A model generated the notes under the pieces. That model saw only the letters and a program-made list of their open reading frames with translations, made no database searches and was not told the DNA's origin. From Prado023 sp963798745 (GTDB taxonomy: Bacteria > Actinomycetota > Actinomycetes > S36-B12 > CAIYMF01), in assembly GCA_963798745.1 (NCBI GenBank), contig CAWCUF010000002.1:1-64000 (forward strand): DNA of 64,000 nucleotides. Reading direction: 5' to 3'. Made by a program: the position numbers and the translations under genes. Positions 36,139 to 45,226 of this stretch are shown here, piece by piece; the stretch's first letter is position 1, and every line of letters begins with the position of its first letter.

Positions 36139-37566
36139 TCAGGCGCGCAGGGCCTCGGCCAGCTCGGCGAACTCGTCGACCAGCAACTGCATGTCGGCCT
36201 GGGTGTGGGCCAAGGAGACCAGCCACTGCTCGTCGAGTCCGGGTGGGGTGAGGATGCCGCGGTTGACGCCCCACAACCAGCTCAGCTCCGCGGTGGCGAA
36301 GTCCGTGCGCTTGTAGTCGCGGTAGTTGCGTACCGGGTCGGTGGCCCAGGTGACTGCGCCCTTGACCCCGAACCCGACCGTCTGCGCGGGCAGGTCGTAG
36401 CGGGCGATGATCTTGCCGATGTCATCCAGTGCGCGGTCGTTCAGGGCCTCGGCGGCGGCGAGGGCCTCGTGGGTGCAGACCTCGTCCACCGCGGCTGCCG
36501 CGGCCATCACCAGCGGATTGCCGTTGTAGGTGCCGAAGTGCGGCATGCGCTGGTCGGTGACCGTGGCCATCACCTCTGCCCGGCCGCCGAACACGGCCAG
36601 CGGCAGCCCGCCGCCCACGCTCTTGGCCAGGCAGACCAGGTCGGGGGTGATGCCCAGTCGCCGCGAGGCCCCGCCGTACCCGGCGGTCAGGCCGGTCTTG
36701 ACCTCGTCGAACACCAGCAGCACGCCGTGTCGGTCACAGGCCGCGCGCACTCCGGCGAGGTAGCCGGCGTCCGGGACCACGATCGAGATGTTCTCCAGGA
36801 CGGGCTCCATGACGACCGCCGAGATCGCGGCGGCGTGCTCGGCGAGGATCGTCTCGAGGCGGTCCAGGTCGTTGTAGGGCACCACGTGCACGAGCCCGGC
36901 CTCAACCTCGAACGGGACCTGCGGCAGTGGCGCGTCCTCCGGGCCCGCCTCGGCCACGTCGGGCTTGACCGACACGCTCAGTGCGTCGTATCCGCCGTGA
37001 TAGCCGCCCTCGATCTTGATGATGCCGTGCCGCTGGGTGAAGGCCCGGGCGGTGCGCACCGCGTACATGGTGGCCTCCGTGCCCGAGTTGGTGAACCGCA
37101 GCTGGTCCAGGCCGAACCGCGCCTGGAAGCGCTCGGCCACCTCGGTGGCCGAGGGTGAGGGCGTGACGAACAGGGTGCCGGTCTCCAGCGCGCGCCCGAC
37201 TGCGTCGACCACGGCCGGGTTCAGGTGCCCGACCAGCATCGCGCCGAACCCCATCGACAGGTCGAGCAACTGGCGGCCGTCCACGTCGGTCAGCCAGGCG
37301 CCCTTGGCTGAGCTGATCGCGATCGGGTGCGGATCCCAGTGCTGGAACGAGGAGGTGACACCCATCGGCAGTGACCCCAGGGCGCGCTCGTGGTGCGTCC
37401 GGGAGGCGGGGTGCTGGGCCGAGAACCGCTCCCACTCGGCGGCCATGAGGGCCTCGACCCGCGCCTTGTCGAGGGGCGTCGAGGTGCTCGGCAGCGTCCG
37501 GCGGGTGGCCGGATCGTGGGCCGGCCAGGCGGTGGCTGCGCTGGGCTGGGACGTGTCGGTGCTCAT
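36139..37566 (-). CDS. Class III (GSA-like) PLP-dependent aminotransferase
   Basis: This is a 475-residue aminotransferase of the ornithine/GABA and glutamate-1-semialdehyde aminomutase group. PLP-site features include NSGTEATMYAVRTARAF, YHGGYDALSV, and the Schiff-base lysine in VCLAKSVGGGLPLAVFGG; VFDEVKTG supplies the ring-contacting Asp. ATG 37566 with GGAGAAG is preferred to an ATG 24 bases earlier. With only one such gene here, and no haem genes adjacent, GSA aminomutase itself is not assured; an omega-aminotransferase is equally likely. Confidence 0.9.
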   Translation of the reverse strand: MSTDTSQPSAATAWPAHDPATRRTLPSTSTPLDKARVEALMAAEWERFSAQHPASRTHHERALGSLPMGVTSSFQHWDPHPIAISSAKGAWLTDVDGRQLLDLSMGFGAMLVGHLNPAVVDAVGRALETGTLFVTPSPSATEVAERFQARFGLDQLRFTNSGTEATMYAVRTARAFTQRHGIIKIEGGYHGGYDALSVSVKPDVAEAGPEDAPLPQVPFEVEAGLVHVVPYNDLDRLETILAEHAAAISAVVMEPVLENISIVVPDAGYLAGVRAACDRHGVLLVFDEVKTGLTAGYGGASRRLGITPDLVCLAKSVGGGLPLAVFGGRAEVMATVTDQRMPHFGTYNGNPLVMAAAAAVDEVCTHEALAAAEALNDRALDDIGKIIARYDLPAQTVGFGVKGAVTWATDPVRNYRDYKRTDFATAELSWLWGVNRGILTPPGLDEQWLVSLAHTQADMQLLVDEFAELAEALRA

Positions 37567-37650
37567 GTGGCTTCTCCAAGTCGTGCGCACGGGGTCGATC
37601 GCTGGGCCGAGGTTATCGCTGCGGGCGTCAGCGTTGCCCCGTCGCCCTGG

Positions 37651-39267
37651 TCACTGCATCGCAAGGGCGGTTCCGGACGAGTCCTCTCCCGGCGCCCCGT
37701 CGAGATCGACCATCCGGTTCGGGCCCACCTCGCGCAGGAAGGCCCCATCGTGGCTCACCACGAGCAGGGCGCCCTGGTAGGCCGCCAACGCCGCTCGCAG
37801 GTGCCGGCGACCTGCGAGGTCGAGGCTGTTGGTCGGCTCGTCGAGCACCAGCAGTTGCGGTGCCGGGTCAGCCAGGAGCAGGCAGGCCAGGCTCGCCCGC
37901 CAGCGCTGCCCGCCCGACAGTGTGCCGGCCGGCCGTTCGGCCGCCTCGCCACGGAACAGGAACTGCGCGAGCCTGGCTCGGACGTCGTGCGGATCGGCGT
38001 TCGGGGCGACCCGCCGCACGTTGGCCAGCACGCTGGCCCCCGGGTCGAGGAGGACGCTGACGTCCTGCGGCAGGTACCCGAAGGGGACCAGCACCTCGGC
38101 CGACCCCGCCGCCGGTGCGTCCCTACCGACCACCGCACGTACCAGCGCGGACTTGCCCACCCCGTTGCGGCCGGTCACCGCGAGCCGTTCCCGACCCCAC
38201 ATCTGCAGATCGAGGGCGAAGTGCGCGTGCTGGGGTCGCAGCCCGGTCAGGCGCAGGACCCGGCGCTGCGGGGGGACTGACGTGTCCGGCAGGTCGATGC
38301 GGATCTCCCGATCGCCGCGAGCCCGTTCCCGGGCGTCATCGAACGAGGTGCGTGCTGCGGCCAGCCGCTGCTCGTGCACCCCGCTGACCCGGCCCGCCGT
38401 CTCCTGGGCCCGGCGCGCCCGCGCCCCGGCCAGGATCGGGGGAAGGGAGCCGGCCCGGGCGCGGCCGGCTCGGTCCCGCCGGGCTTGCTTGACCTGCGCC
38501 TGGGCCAGGTCGGCGCGTTGCCGGCGCACCTCGGCGCGCGCCGCGGTGAGGCCACGTTCCGCAGCGCGCTGGTTGGCTGTGCTGACGGCCTGATAGGCGG
38601 CGAAGCCGCCGCCGTACCAGTCGATCCGACCGTCGCGCAGCTCCCCGATGTCCTCGACCAGCTCCAGGAGATCCAGGTCGTGGGACACGACGAGCAGCAG
38701 GCCGGGCCAGGTGCGCACGACCTCGTGGACCCGGGCCCGTGCCGAGGCGTCGAGGTTGTTGGTCGGCTCGTCGAGCAGCAGCACGCCGGGGCGGCGCAGC
38801 AGGACGGCCGAGAGGGCGAGGAGCTCCACCTCGCCCCCGGACAGCGACCCGGCGGGCCGGTACAGGTCCAGGCGCGGCAGACCGAGGGCAGCCAATGAGG
38901 AGTGCGCCCGTGCGGCGATGTCCCAGTCCTGGCCGACCGCGTCGAAGTCGGCCGGATCCACCGACCCGGCCTCGATCGCGACGATCGCACGAAGCGTCGC
39001 GCTGATGCCCAGGAGGTCCGCGACCCGGGCGCGCGGATCGGGTGCCGGGTCCTGACGCAGGAATCCGACCTGGGCGCTGAGCGTCAGCGTGCCCGAGGTG
39101 GGGGCCAGCTCGCCGGCGAGCACCCGTAGCAGGGCGGTCTTGCCCGAGCCGTTCAGGCCCACGAGCCCGTGCCGGCCGGGGCCCAGGGAGAGGTTCAGAC
39201 CGTCGAGCACGGTGGTGCCGTCGGGCCAGGTGAGGGTGAGGTTGGTCGTTGAGATGTCTGCGCGCAC
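37651..39267 (-). CDS. ABC-F family ATPase
   Basis: This 538-residue soluble protein has two ABC domains and no membrane part: Walker A GLNGSGKT (about 38) and GRNGVGKS (about 368), signatures SLSGGE and TLSGGQ, and Walker B LLLDEPTNNLD and LVLDEPTNSLD. A basic linker of about 80 residues lies between them. ABC-F proteins bind the ribosomal E site; many protect against ribosome-targeting antibiotics. The GTG start has TGGAG upstream. A leader peptide precedes the gene, suggesting induction by stalled ribosomes. Confidence 0.93.
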   Translation of the reverse strand: MRADISTTNLTLTWPDGTTVLDGLNLSLGPGRHGLVGLNGSGKTALLRVLAGELAPTSGTLTLSAQVGFLRQDPAPDPRARVADLLGISATLRAIVAIEAGSVDPADFDAVGQDWDIAARAHSSLAALGLPRLDLYRPAGSLSGGEVELLALSAVLLRRPGVLLLDEPTNNLDASARARVHEVVRTWPGLLLVVSHDLDLLELVEDIGELRDGRIDWYGGGFAAYQAVSTANQRAAERGLTAARAEVRRQRADLAQAQVKQARRDRAGRARAGSLPPILAGARARRAQETAGRVSGVHEQRLAAARTSFDDARERARGDREIRIDLPDTSVPPQRRVLRLTGLRPQHAHFALDLQMWGRERLAVTGRNGVGKSALVRAVVGRDAPAAGSAEVLVPFGYLPQDVSVLLDPGASVLANVRRVAPNADPHDVRARLAQFLFRGEAAERPAGTLSGGQRWRASLACLLLADPAPQLLVLDEPTNSLDLAGRRHLRAALAAYQGALLVVSHDGAFLREVGPNRMVDLDGAPGEDSSGTALAMQ

Positions 39268-39360
39268 GGGGCGACTCCAGGAGGTCCAGGGGGATGGGAC
39301 ACGTGGAGATCGTGCGCGGGGATTGCCGGCACCTGGCGGTTCAGCGACGACCGGGTGCGA

Positions 39361-39393
39361 CTACGCGCAGATCTCGGACCTGGAGATCCTCAT
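39361..39393 (-). CDS. 10-codon leader peptide of the ABC-F gene
   Basis: ATG 39393 follows GAGGTGA at correct spacing and encodes MRISRSEICA then a stop. A TACCCT -10 box (about 39430-39437, minus strand) lies just upstream, so this would be the first ORF on the ABC-F transcript, ending 93 bases before its GTG start. Short leader ORFs of this kind control several antibiotic-resistance ABC-F genes by ribosome stalling. Confidence 0.5.
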   Translation of the reverse strand: MRISRSEICA

Positions 39394-39507
39394 GTCGATG
39401 TTCACCTCATGCTCGGCAACAGTGCAGCAAGGGTAGCGCCCGTGGAGGGCAGCCCGCCAGCGCCGGGTGCCGGGGCTGCCCGGGTGCCGCGTGCCGGGCT
39501 GGTGGGT

Positions 39508-39963
39508 TCAGCGCGGACGCCAGCGTCGCCACCGCGCGGTCGCCTCGGCCCGGGGCTTGCCCTCGACGATCAACTCCACGTCGACGAGCATCTCGTCGGG
39601 CTCGCTGGAGGTGATCACCGCGCGCAGCTCGGACTCGGCCAGCAGAGGGGTGGGTCGCAGGTAGCGCACGTCCAGCCCCGCGGTGACGAACAGCAGCGGC
39701 GCGCCGGTGGCGGGTCCCAGGCCGCGCAGGTCGGCGTCGTGGAACACCGCGGCTCCGCTGTGGCAGTCCAGGACCGTGGCGATGATCCCGCCGTTGACGA
39801 ACCCGAAGCCGTTGTCGTGCTCGGGCCACGGCGTGAATCGGGCCACTGTGCAGTCGTCGGCCGGGTAGCTGCGCAGCTTCAGGCCCTTGTGGTTGGCGTG
39901 CCCGCACCCGAAGCAGGTCAACTGCGGGTAGAGACGCTCCTGGATGCTCAGCTCGTCGGGCAT
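39508..39963 (-). CDS. PaaI-type hotdog-fold thioesterase
   Basis: This is a 151-residue predicted acyl-CoA thioesterase. NGGIIATVLDCHSGAAV near 57-73 is the hotdog active-site helix, with the catalytic Asp/Glu position held by the DCH region. An N-terminal CFGCGHANHKGLKL motif (near 17-30) is typical of the actinobacterial PaaI-like group. Substrate specificity cannot be told. The gene lies between the ABC-F leader and the tdh terminator and appears to be its own unit. Confidence 0.88.
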   Translation of the reverse strand: MPDELSIQERLYPQLTCFGCGHANHKGLKLRSYPADDCTVARFTPWPEHDNGFGFVNGGIIATVLDCHSGAAVFHDADLRGLGPATGAPLLFVTAGLDVRYLRPTPLLAESELRAVITSSEPDEMLVDVELIVEGKPRAEATARWRRWRPR

Positions 39964-40018
39964 ATCGGCTCCTGACTCAGGTGCTCGTGTCGTTTCACCC
40001 TAGGCCTCTGCGTTTGGT

Positions 40019-40057
40019 GTGCACGGAACCGACCACTCGTTGGTCGTTCCCGTGCAC
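40019..40057 (-). terminator. Long hairpin after tdh
   Basis: Arms GTGCACGGAACCGACCA and TTGGTCGTTCCCGTGCAC pair almost fully (about 17 bp) around a CTCG loop, one base after the tdh stop. It likely ends the kbl-tdh transcript; it lacks a T-tract. Confidence 0.7.
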
Positions 40058-40058
40058 A

Positions 40059-41132
40059 TCAACGAGGTGCGGCGGCGGGCTCGACGCCCCAGTCGAGGAT
40101 GACCTTGCCGGAGTTGCCGCCCGCGGTGACCGCGAACGCCTCGGCGAAGTCGTCGATGCCGAACCGGTGGGTGATCAGGGGGGTGAGGTCCAGGCCGGCC
40201 TGCAGCAGGGAGGCCATCTTGTACCAGGTCTCGAACATCTCCCGGCCGTAGACGCCCTTGATCCGTAGGCCCTTGAAGATGACCTGGCCCCAGTCGATGG
40301 CCACGTCGTCGGCGAAGATCCCGAGCATCGCCACCCGCCCGCCGTGCGCCATCTCCCCGAGCAGCTGCCGGAAGGCTCCGGGGTTCCCGCTCATCTCCAG
40401 GCCGACGTCGAAGCCCTCCTCCATGCCCTGCTCAGCCATGACCGTGCGCAGGTCCTCGGTGGACACGTCGACCACCCGGGTGGCGCCCATCGTCCGGGCC
40501 AGCTCGAGCCGGGAGGGGTTCACGTCGGTGGCGATCACGTTGCGCACGCCCACGTGGCTGGCGATCGCCACCGCCATCGCCCCGATCGGCCCGGCGCCGG
40601 TGACCAGCACGTCCTCGCCGACCAGGTCGAAGCTCAGTGCGGTGTGTGCGGCGTTGCCGAACGGGTCGAAGATCGTGGCCACCTCGTCGGACACCGAGTC
40701 GGGCACCCGGAACAGGTTGCTGGCCGGCAGGCTGAGGTACTCGGCGAAGGCGCCCGGTCGGTCGACACCCACGCCGACGGCGTCGCGGCACAGGTGCCGT
40801 TGCCCGGCGCGGCACCGGCGGCAGTGCCCGCACACGATGTGCCCCTCGCCGGTGACCCGCTCGCCGAGCGCGTACCCGGTGACCTCCGAGCCCAGTGCCG
40901 CGATTCGGCCCACGTACTCGTGGCCCACGTGCATGCCCAACGGGATGCGGCCCTGGCTCCAGTGGTCCCAGTTCCAGATGTGCACGTCGGTGCCGCAGAT
41001 GGAGGATTTGTGGATCCGGATGAGCACGTCGTTGTGACCGATCTCGGGCACCGGCACCTCGGCCATCCACAGCCCCTCCTCGGGGCGGGCCTTGACCAGG
41101 GCGCGCATCGTGGCCGGGATGCCGGCGGTCAC
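40059..41132 (-). CDS. tdh: L-threonine 3-dehydrogenase
   Basis: This 357-residue zinc-dependent MDR enzyme oxidises L-threonine to 2-amino-3-ketobutyrate with NAD. The catalytic zinc site is seen in ICGTDVHIW and GHEYVG, the structural zinc in CGHCRRCRAGQRHLC, and the NAD motif in GAGPIGAMAVAIA. The GTG start overlaps the kbl stop by four bases, so product and next enzyme are made together; kbl cleaves the unstable product. A codon-9 Met (MRALVKAR) is an alternative start. A terminator follows directly. Confidence 0.96.
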   Translation of the reverse strand: MTAGIPATMRALVKARPEEGLWMAEVPVPEIGHNDVLIRIHKSSICGTDVHIWNWDHWSQGRIPLGMHVGHEYVGRIAALGSEVTGYALGERVTGEGHIVCGHCRRCRAGQRHLCRDAVGVGVDRPGAFAEYLSLPASNLFRVPDSVSDEVATIFDPFGNAAHTALSFDLVGEDVLVTGAGPIGAMAVAIASHVGVRNVIATDVNPSRLELARTMGATRVVDVSTEDLRTVMAEQGMEEGFDVGLEMSGNPGAFRQLLGEMAHGGRVAMLGIFADDVAIDWGQVIFKGLRIKGVYGREMFETWYKMASLLQAGLDLTPLITHRFGIDDFAEAFAVTAGGNSGKVILDWGVEPAAAPR

Positions 41133-42322
41133 CTCACCACCCCCAGCGAGCGGCCGACCCGGATGAACGCCTCGATGGCCGTGTCGAGGTCAGCGGTGGA
41201 ATGAGCCGCGGACATCTGGGTGCGGATCCGGGCCTGCCCGCGCGGCACGACCGGGAACGAGAACGCGGTGACGTACACACCCTCCTCGAGCAGGCCGCCC
41301 GCCAGGTCGACGGCCAGCCGGGCGTCGCCGAGCATCACGGGGATGATGGGGTGCTCGCCGTCGATGAGCTCGAACCCGGCCGCCGTCATCCCGGCGCGGA
41401 AATACGCAGCGTTGGCGCCCAGGCGTGCCCGCAGGTCAGCGCCGTCGGCGACCATGTCCAGCACTCGCAGGCTCGCGGCCACCACCGCTGGTGAGACCGA
41501 GTTGGAGAACAGGTAGGGCCGGGAGCGCTGGCGCAGCAGGTCGATCACCTCTCGGCGGGAGGACACGTAGCCACCGCTGGCCCCGCCCAGGGCCTTGCCC
41601 AGCGTTCCGGTCAGGACGTCGACACGGTCGGCCACCCCGAAGTGCTCGGGCGTGCCGCGGCCGTGCTCGCCCACGATGCCCACGGCGTGCGAGTCGTCGA
41701 CCATCACCATGGCGCCGTACTGCTCGGCCAGGTCGCAGATGCCCGGCAGGTCCGCCAGGTGCCCGTCCATGCTGAACACCCCGTCGGTGACCACCATGAC
41801 GAACCGCGCCCCGCCGTCGCGTGCGTCGACGAGCTGTCGCTCGAGATCAGCCAGGTCGCCGTTGGCGTAGCGGAACCGCCGGGCCTTGCACAGGCGGATG
41901 CCGTCGATGATCGAGGCGTGATTCAGGGCGTCGGAGATGATCGCGTCCTGCGCCCCGAGCAGCGGCTCGAACACCCCGCCGTTGGCGTCGAAGCAGCTGG
42001 AGTACAGTTGGGTGGCCTCGGTGCCGAGGAAGTCGCTGATCCGGGCCTCGAGCTCGGTGTGGATGTCCTGGGTGCCGCAGATGAACCGGACGCTGGCCAG
42101 GCCGAAGCCGTGGCTGCGCAGGCCCCCCTCGGCGGCGGCAATCAGGTCGGGGTGGTTGGCCAGGCCCAGGTAGTTGTTGGCGCAGAGGTTGATCACCTCG
42201 CGGCCGTCAGCGCGCACCCAGGCACCTTGCGGCGTGCTGATCTCCCGTTCGCGCTTGTAGAGGCCCTGGTCGGTGATCTCGGCGAGCTGGGTGCGCACGT
42301 GCTCCAGGAAGGCGGGGTCCAC
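41129..42322 (-). CDS. kbl: Glycine C-acetyltransferase (2-amino-3-ketobutyrate CoA ligase)
   Basis: This 397-residue PLP enzyme of the alpha-oxoamine synthase family splits 2-amino-3-ketobutyrate with CoA into glycine and acetyl-CoA. The signature is full: NYLGLANHPDLIAAA, DALNHASIIDGIRLC, VMVDDSHAVGIVGEHGRGT, and the PLP lysine in TGTLGKALGGASGG. The coupled tdh downstream fixes the role as threonine catabolism over biotin or haem synthesis. It starts at GTG 42322 without a strong ribosome site. Confidence 0.96.
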   Translation of the reverse strand: MDPAFLEHVRTQLAEITDQGLYKREREISTPQGAWVRADGREVINLCANNYLGLANHPDLIAAAEGGLRSHGFGLASVRFICGTQDIHTELEARISDFLGTEATQLYSSCFDANGGVFEPLLGAQDAIISDALNHASIIDGIRLCKARRFRYANGDLADLERQLVDARDGGARFVMVVTDGVFSMDGHLADLPGICDLAEQYGAMVMVDDSHAVGIVGEHGRGTPEHFGVADRVDVLTGTLGKALGGASGGYVSSRREVIDLLRQRSRPYLFSNSVSPAVVAASLRVLDMVADGADLRARLGANAAYFRAGMTAAGFELIDGEHPIIPVMLGDARLAVDLAGGLLEEGVYVTAFSFPVVPRGQARIRTQMSAAHSTADLDTAIEAFIRVGRSLGVVR

Positions 42323-42537
42323 GGGATCAATCCTGCCCCGCAGACGCCGCCACGCGCTGGCTGGGCCGCCAGATCTGAGGTGAGCAACCCTGGGGTGCAG
42401 CGTTTCCAGCCCGACCTGTCCTGAGCCGCACCGGCCGGGTGCAGCGCTGCCCGCTTGAGCCGTATCCGTGGATAGGCCAACCCCGGTGGGGTGTTCCGCG
42501 CAGGGCGCGGGGTCGCAGAAGGGGACGGGAGAGGACC

Positions 42538-42890
42538 ATGGCCAGTGGATGGCGGGGCAGCCAGGCAGCGCTGCGGCGCCCCACGGGCGGGATGCTGGTC
42601 GCCGGTCTGGTGATCGCGGTGGTGTCCCTGGTCGCGCGATGTGGCTGCCGGGGATGACCGACCCGGACGTGTACCGTCTCGGTGGCGCCAGCGTTCTGGC
42701 CGGCGAGGACCACCTCTACACGCTCGCGGACCCCGCGACCGGTCTGCCATCGGCTACGGGCAGGTGTCCACCGTCCTGGCTTGGCTGGTCGTCGAGGACC
42801 TCCTCGGAGTGGGCCGCAACAGCCGTGCGCATGGGCTGCTGACCCGGATCGCCATGACCTCTGCCCACCGACCGATGACGGCCGCGCGTC
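42538..42890 (+). pseudogene. GT87-like (DUF2029) mannosyltransferase remnant
   Basis: ATG 42538 with a GGGAGAGG site begins MASGWRGSQAALRRPTGGML, then a TM helix (LVAGLVIAVVSLVA). Shifts of frame then give LPGMTDPDVYRLGGASVLAG with LYTLADPATGLP, and GYGQVSTVLAWLVVEDLLGV. These are the first TM, the DxD-like loop and a later TM of GT87/DUF2029 polyprenol-linked mannosyltransferases, but most of the protein is missing. At least two frameshifts and a deletion are present. Confidence 0.65.
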
Positions 42891-43061
42891 GTAGCAAGCG
42901 GATAGCCGCCAGGTCGTGCCGGTGCGGCTGCTGGTCGAAGGGCCGGAGGTTGCCCTGCTCCCCGTCGGGAGGAGGATCTCACGGCGCGACTGAGCCGGGC
43001 GCAGGTGGTCGCCCTATCGTGGCCTCTGGCGCGACATTCGACGTCGCCACAGGAGGTCGCG

Positions 43062-43235
43062 ATGGGGCTGGGCGACAGCGGGGTCGAGACCTGGGTCGAG
43101 GTCGTGGCCAAGACCCAGAGCGAGACCCAGCACGAGGACCGAGCCGGGTCTGGTCTGGTGCCGGACTCGGGGCGGTGGGCACTGGCGATGGTCGGTCCCA
43201 TTCCGGCCGACCATCGGAGGGGTCTGCTGCGGTGA
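43062..43235 (+). CDS. 57-residue protein coupled to the downstream hydrolase
   Basis: ATG 43062 has a perfect AGGAGG site and the stop overlaps the GTG start of the next gene (GTGA at 43232). The product (MGLGDSGVETWVEVVAKTQS and on to LAMVGPIPADHRRGLLR) is soluble and acidic at first, with no motif I know. Strong initiation plus coupling make it a likely real gene; its small size means it is easily missed. Confidence 0.55.
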   Translation: MGLGDSGVETWVEVVAKTQSETQHEDRAGSGLVPDSGRWALAMVGPIPADHRRGLLR

Positions 43236-44854
43236 GCGACGTGCAGGGTGTGGGCGAGGGGTCGCCGGCCGGCGGGGACCGAGCCGGGAGGCATGACGCT
43301 GGGACGGCACGGGCCTGGTGGGCATGGTGGCTGGCTGCCGGGGTCCTCGTGCTGGCTGGCGCGGGGGTCCTGCTGGTCTCCTCCGGCGGCGGGGTGCAGC
43401 GCAGCACCGACCTGGCCGGGGGGACGCCCGTGCGGGTGCTCAGCCCGACCGGTTCGGTACGTGGCCCCGCGGTCGTTCTGGCCCACGGCTTCTCCGGCAG
43501 CGCAGCGATGATGGACCCGATGGGCAGCGCCCTGACCCGGGCCGGGTTCGTGGTCGTGGCCCCTGACCTGCCCGGTCATGGCCGCAACGCGACGCCGTTG
43601 ACCGACGAGTCGCTGGAACTCGCACTCAGCGATGCGGTGGCCTACGCATCGGGGCTGGCCGGGGGGCCGGTGGCGGTGGCGGGCCACTCGATGGGTGCTG
43701 GCGCCGTCACGTCCTGGGCGGTGGACGGCGATCCGGTCGCGACAGTGGCGATCAGCATGCCCAGCGCCGAGGACCTCCCTGGGGACCCGGCGCGTCCGCG
43801 CAACCTGCTTGCGCTGGTCGGGTCGGTGGAGTCCGCACGCTTCGTCGAGGCAGCCGCGCAGGCCTTGCGGCTGGGCTATCCCGACGGTCAGTGGGCGGTG
43901 ACCTACGGAGACATGGGAGCGGGCTCGGCAAGACGGGCGGTGCAGGTCGCCGGTGCGGAGCACATCTCGGTCATCTACCGGCAGCAGACCTTCGCCGAGA
44001 CCGCCGGTTGGTTGGACGCTGCCGGTACCGCTGATCCGACCCTCGAGAGCCACGGCGGCGTGGGAGTTGACGAGCGCGCCGGTGCCGCTGCGGCCGCAGC
44101 GCAGGGGGACCTCCGGCTGCTGGGCGTCGTCCTGGTCCTGGTGGGCGGGGTTCTCGCGGCCCGACCGTTGTTGGCTGCGGCGGGGCGCGGGTCAGGTGCG
44201 ATCGAGGCCGGCGCGGGGGGCGGCTCTGGTGGACCGACTCGGCTGCGGCTGCCCCGGACGTTGGCGGCTCTTGCGCTCGCCGCGGTGCTGGCCGGAATCG
44301 TGACCGCGGCACTGGGCCCGGTGACCGATGCGGTCCCGGTGGCGGTCACCGGATACTTGCTCGGGTGGTTCGCGGTCGGGGCGCTCGTGCTGGGGCTGTT
44401 GTCCCGTGGGCGGCCGGGCCCGTGGGGCTCGCTGTCCGGCTTGTGCTGGGGCGCGTTGGCGGGTGTGGTCGTCGCTCTGGCGATGGCCCTGCCGGCCCGG
44501 CTGAGCTGGGCCAGCTACGCGTTGGTGGGGCCACGGGCCTGGGTGTTGGCCCTGCTGCTCGTGGTGCTGGGCGCATGGTTCTGGGCCGAGGCCCGCCTGT
44601 TCGGCGGCGCCCCCGGCTGGCGGCGCGGCGTGGCGCTGGTGGCCAGCCGACTGATCGTGGTGGCCGGATTGCTCGGGGCGGTCGTGCTGCTCGGGGCGCC
44701 GGGATTCCTGACGCTGACCGTGCCGCTGGTCGTGCCGATCCTGCTCCTGCTGGCGGTCCTCGCCGGTTGGGCGCAGGATCCGGCGGCGGCCGCCGCGGCC
44801 CAGTCGCTGCCCCTCGCGCTGGCGATGGCCACGGTGTTCCCGATCGTCAGCTGA
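43232..44854 (+). CDS. Membrane-anchored alpha/beta hydrolase
   Basis: This is a 540-residue protein. An N-terminal TM helix (AWWLAAGVLVLAGAGVLLVS) is followed by a dienelactone-hydrolase-like domain with oxyanion loop VVLAHGFSGSA and nucleophile elbow VAGHSMGAGA near 160, then HISV near the expected catalytic His. From about 300 the protein is a bundle of roughly seven TM helices rich in Ala/Val/Leu. The function is unknown; the hydrolase should face outside. GTG 43232 follows GGAGGGG and overlaps the small upstream gene. Confidence 0.85.
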   Translation: MSDVQGVGEGSPAGGDRAGRHDAGTARAWWAWWLAAGVLVLAGAGVLLVSSGGGVQRSTDLAGGTPVRVLSPTGSVRGPAVVLAHGFSGSAAMMDPMGSALTRAGFVVVAPDLPGHGRNATPLTDESLELALSDAVAYASGLAGGPVAVAGHSMGAGAVTSWAVDGDPVATVAISMPSAEDLPGDPARPRNLLALVGSVESARFVEAAAQALRLGYPDGQWAVTYGDMGAGSARRAVQVAGAEHISVIYRQQTFAETAGWLDAAGTADPTLESHGGVGVDERAGAAAAAAQGDLRLLGVVLVLVGGVLAARPLLAAAGRGSGAIEAGAGGGSGGPTRLRLPRTLAALALAAVLAGIVTAALGPVTDAVPVAVTGYLLGWFAVGALVLGLLSRGRPGPWGSLSGLCWGALAGVVVALAMALPARLSWASYALVGPRAWVLALLLVVLGAWFWAEARLFGGAPGWRRGVALVASRLIVVAGLLGAVVLLGAPGFLTLTVPLVVPILLLLAVLAGWAQDPAAAAAAQSLPLALAMATVFPIVS

Positions 44855-44986
44855 GCCCGCGCAGGGCCGCAGCCCACCAGCAGTGCGAGCGCGATGTCGT
44901 GGTCGCCGGCGGGGAGGTATCGCTCAACGTCAACCGATCGCCGATTTCGCCGTGTCCACAGGTGTCAGGGTTCGGGTGTCGCGGGC

Positions 44987-45015
44987 TTGACGGGCGCGCG
45001 TCGACGTGGAATGAT
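44987..45015 (+). promoter_or_regulatory. Sigma-70-like promoter of the DUF222/HNH gene
   Basis: TTGACG (44987-44992), 17 bases, then AATGAT (45010-45015) form a good -35/-10 pair. The LexA box starts at the next base. The rest of 44855-45226 holds a 5' leader of about 200 bases with no other clear feature. Confidence 0.7.
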
Positions 45016-45031
45016 TCGAACGTCAGTTCGA
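45016..45031. promoter_or_regulatory. Perfect LexA (SOS) box
   Basis: TCGAAC-GTCA-GTTCGA matches the actinobacterial LexA operator consensus TCGAAC-N4-GTTCGA exactly and covers the expected transcription start. Confidence 0.85.
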
Positions 45032-45226
45032 TAGATCGTGCTCAGGTGAGACTGAGAGAATTGGGCTGAGGTCCCGGGCGCTGGTTCCGGGCGGCGCGGG
45101 TGCTGGGCATGCCCGTGGCGGTTGTGGGTGGTGGTGACGCGGTGCGCGTCTGTGATGAGGGCCCGTTCCCATTTCGCTGTAGCCGGCGCGGCCTTGCGCA
45201 CGGCTTGAGGTCAGGGGGCGCCGCCC

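Noticed and set aside
42641..43231. N-terminal extension of the membrane hydrolase frame up to 42641
   Set aside because: The extension is shadow sequence over the GT87 remnant and the 57-aa gene; the GTG at 43232 has a good ribosome site and the GTGA overlap.
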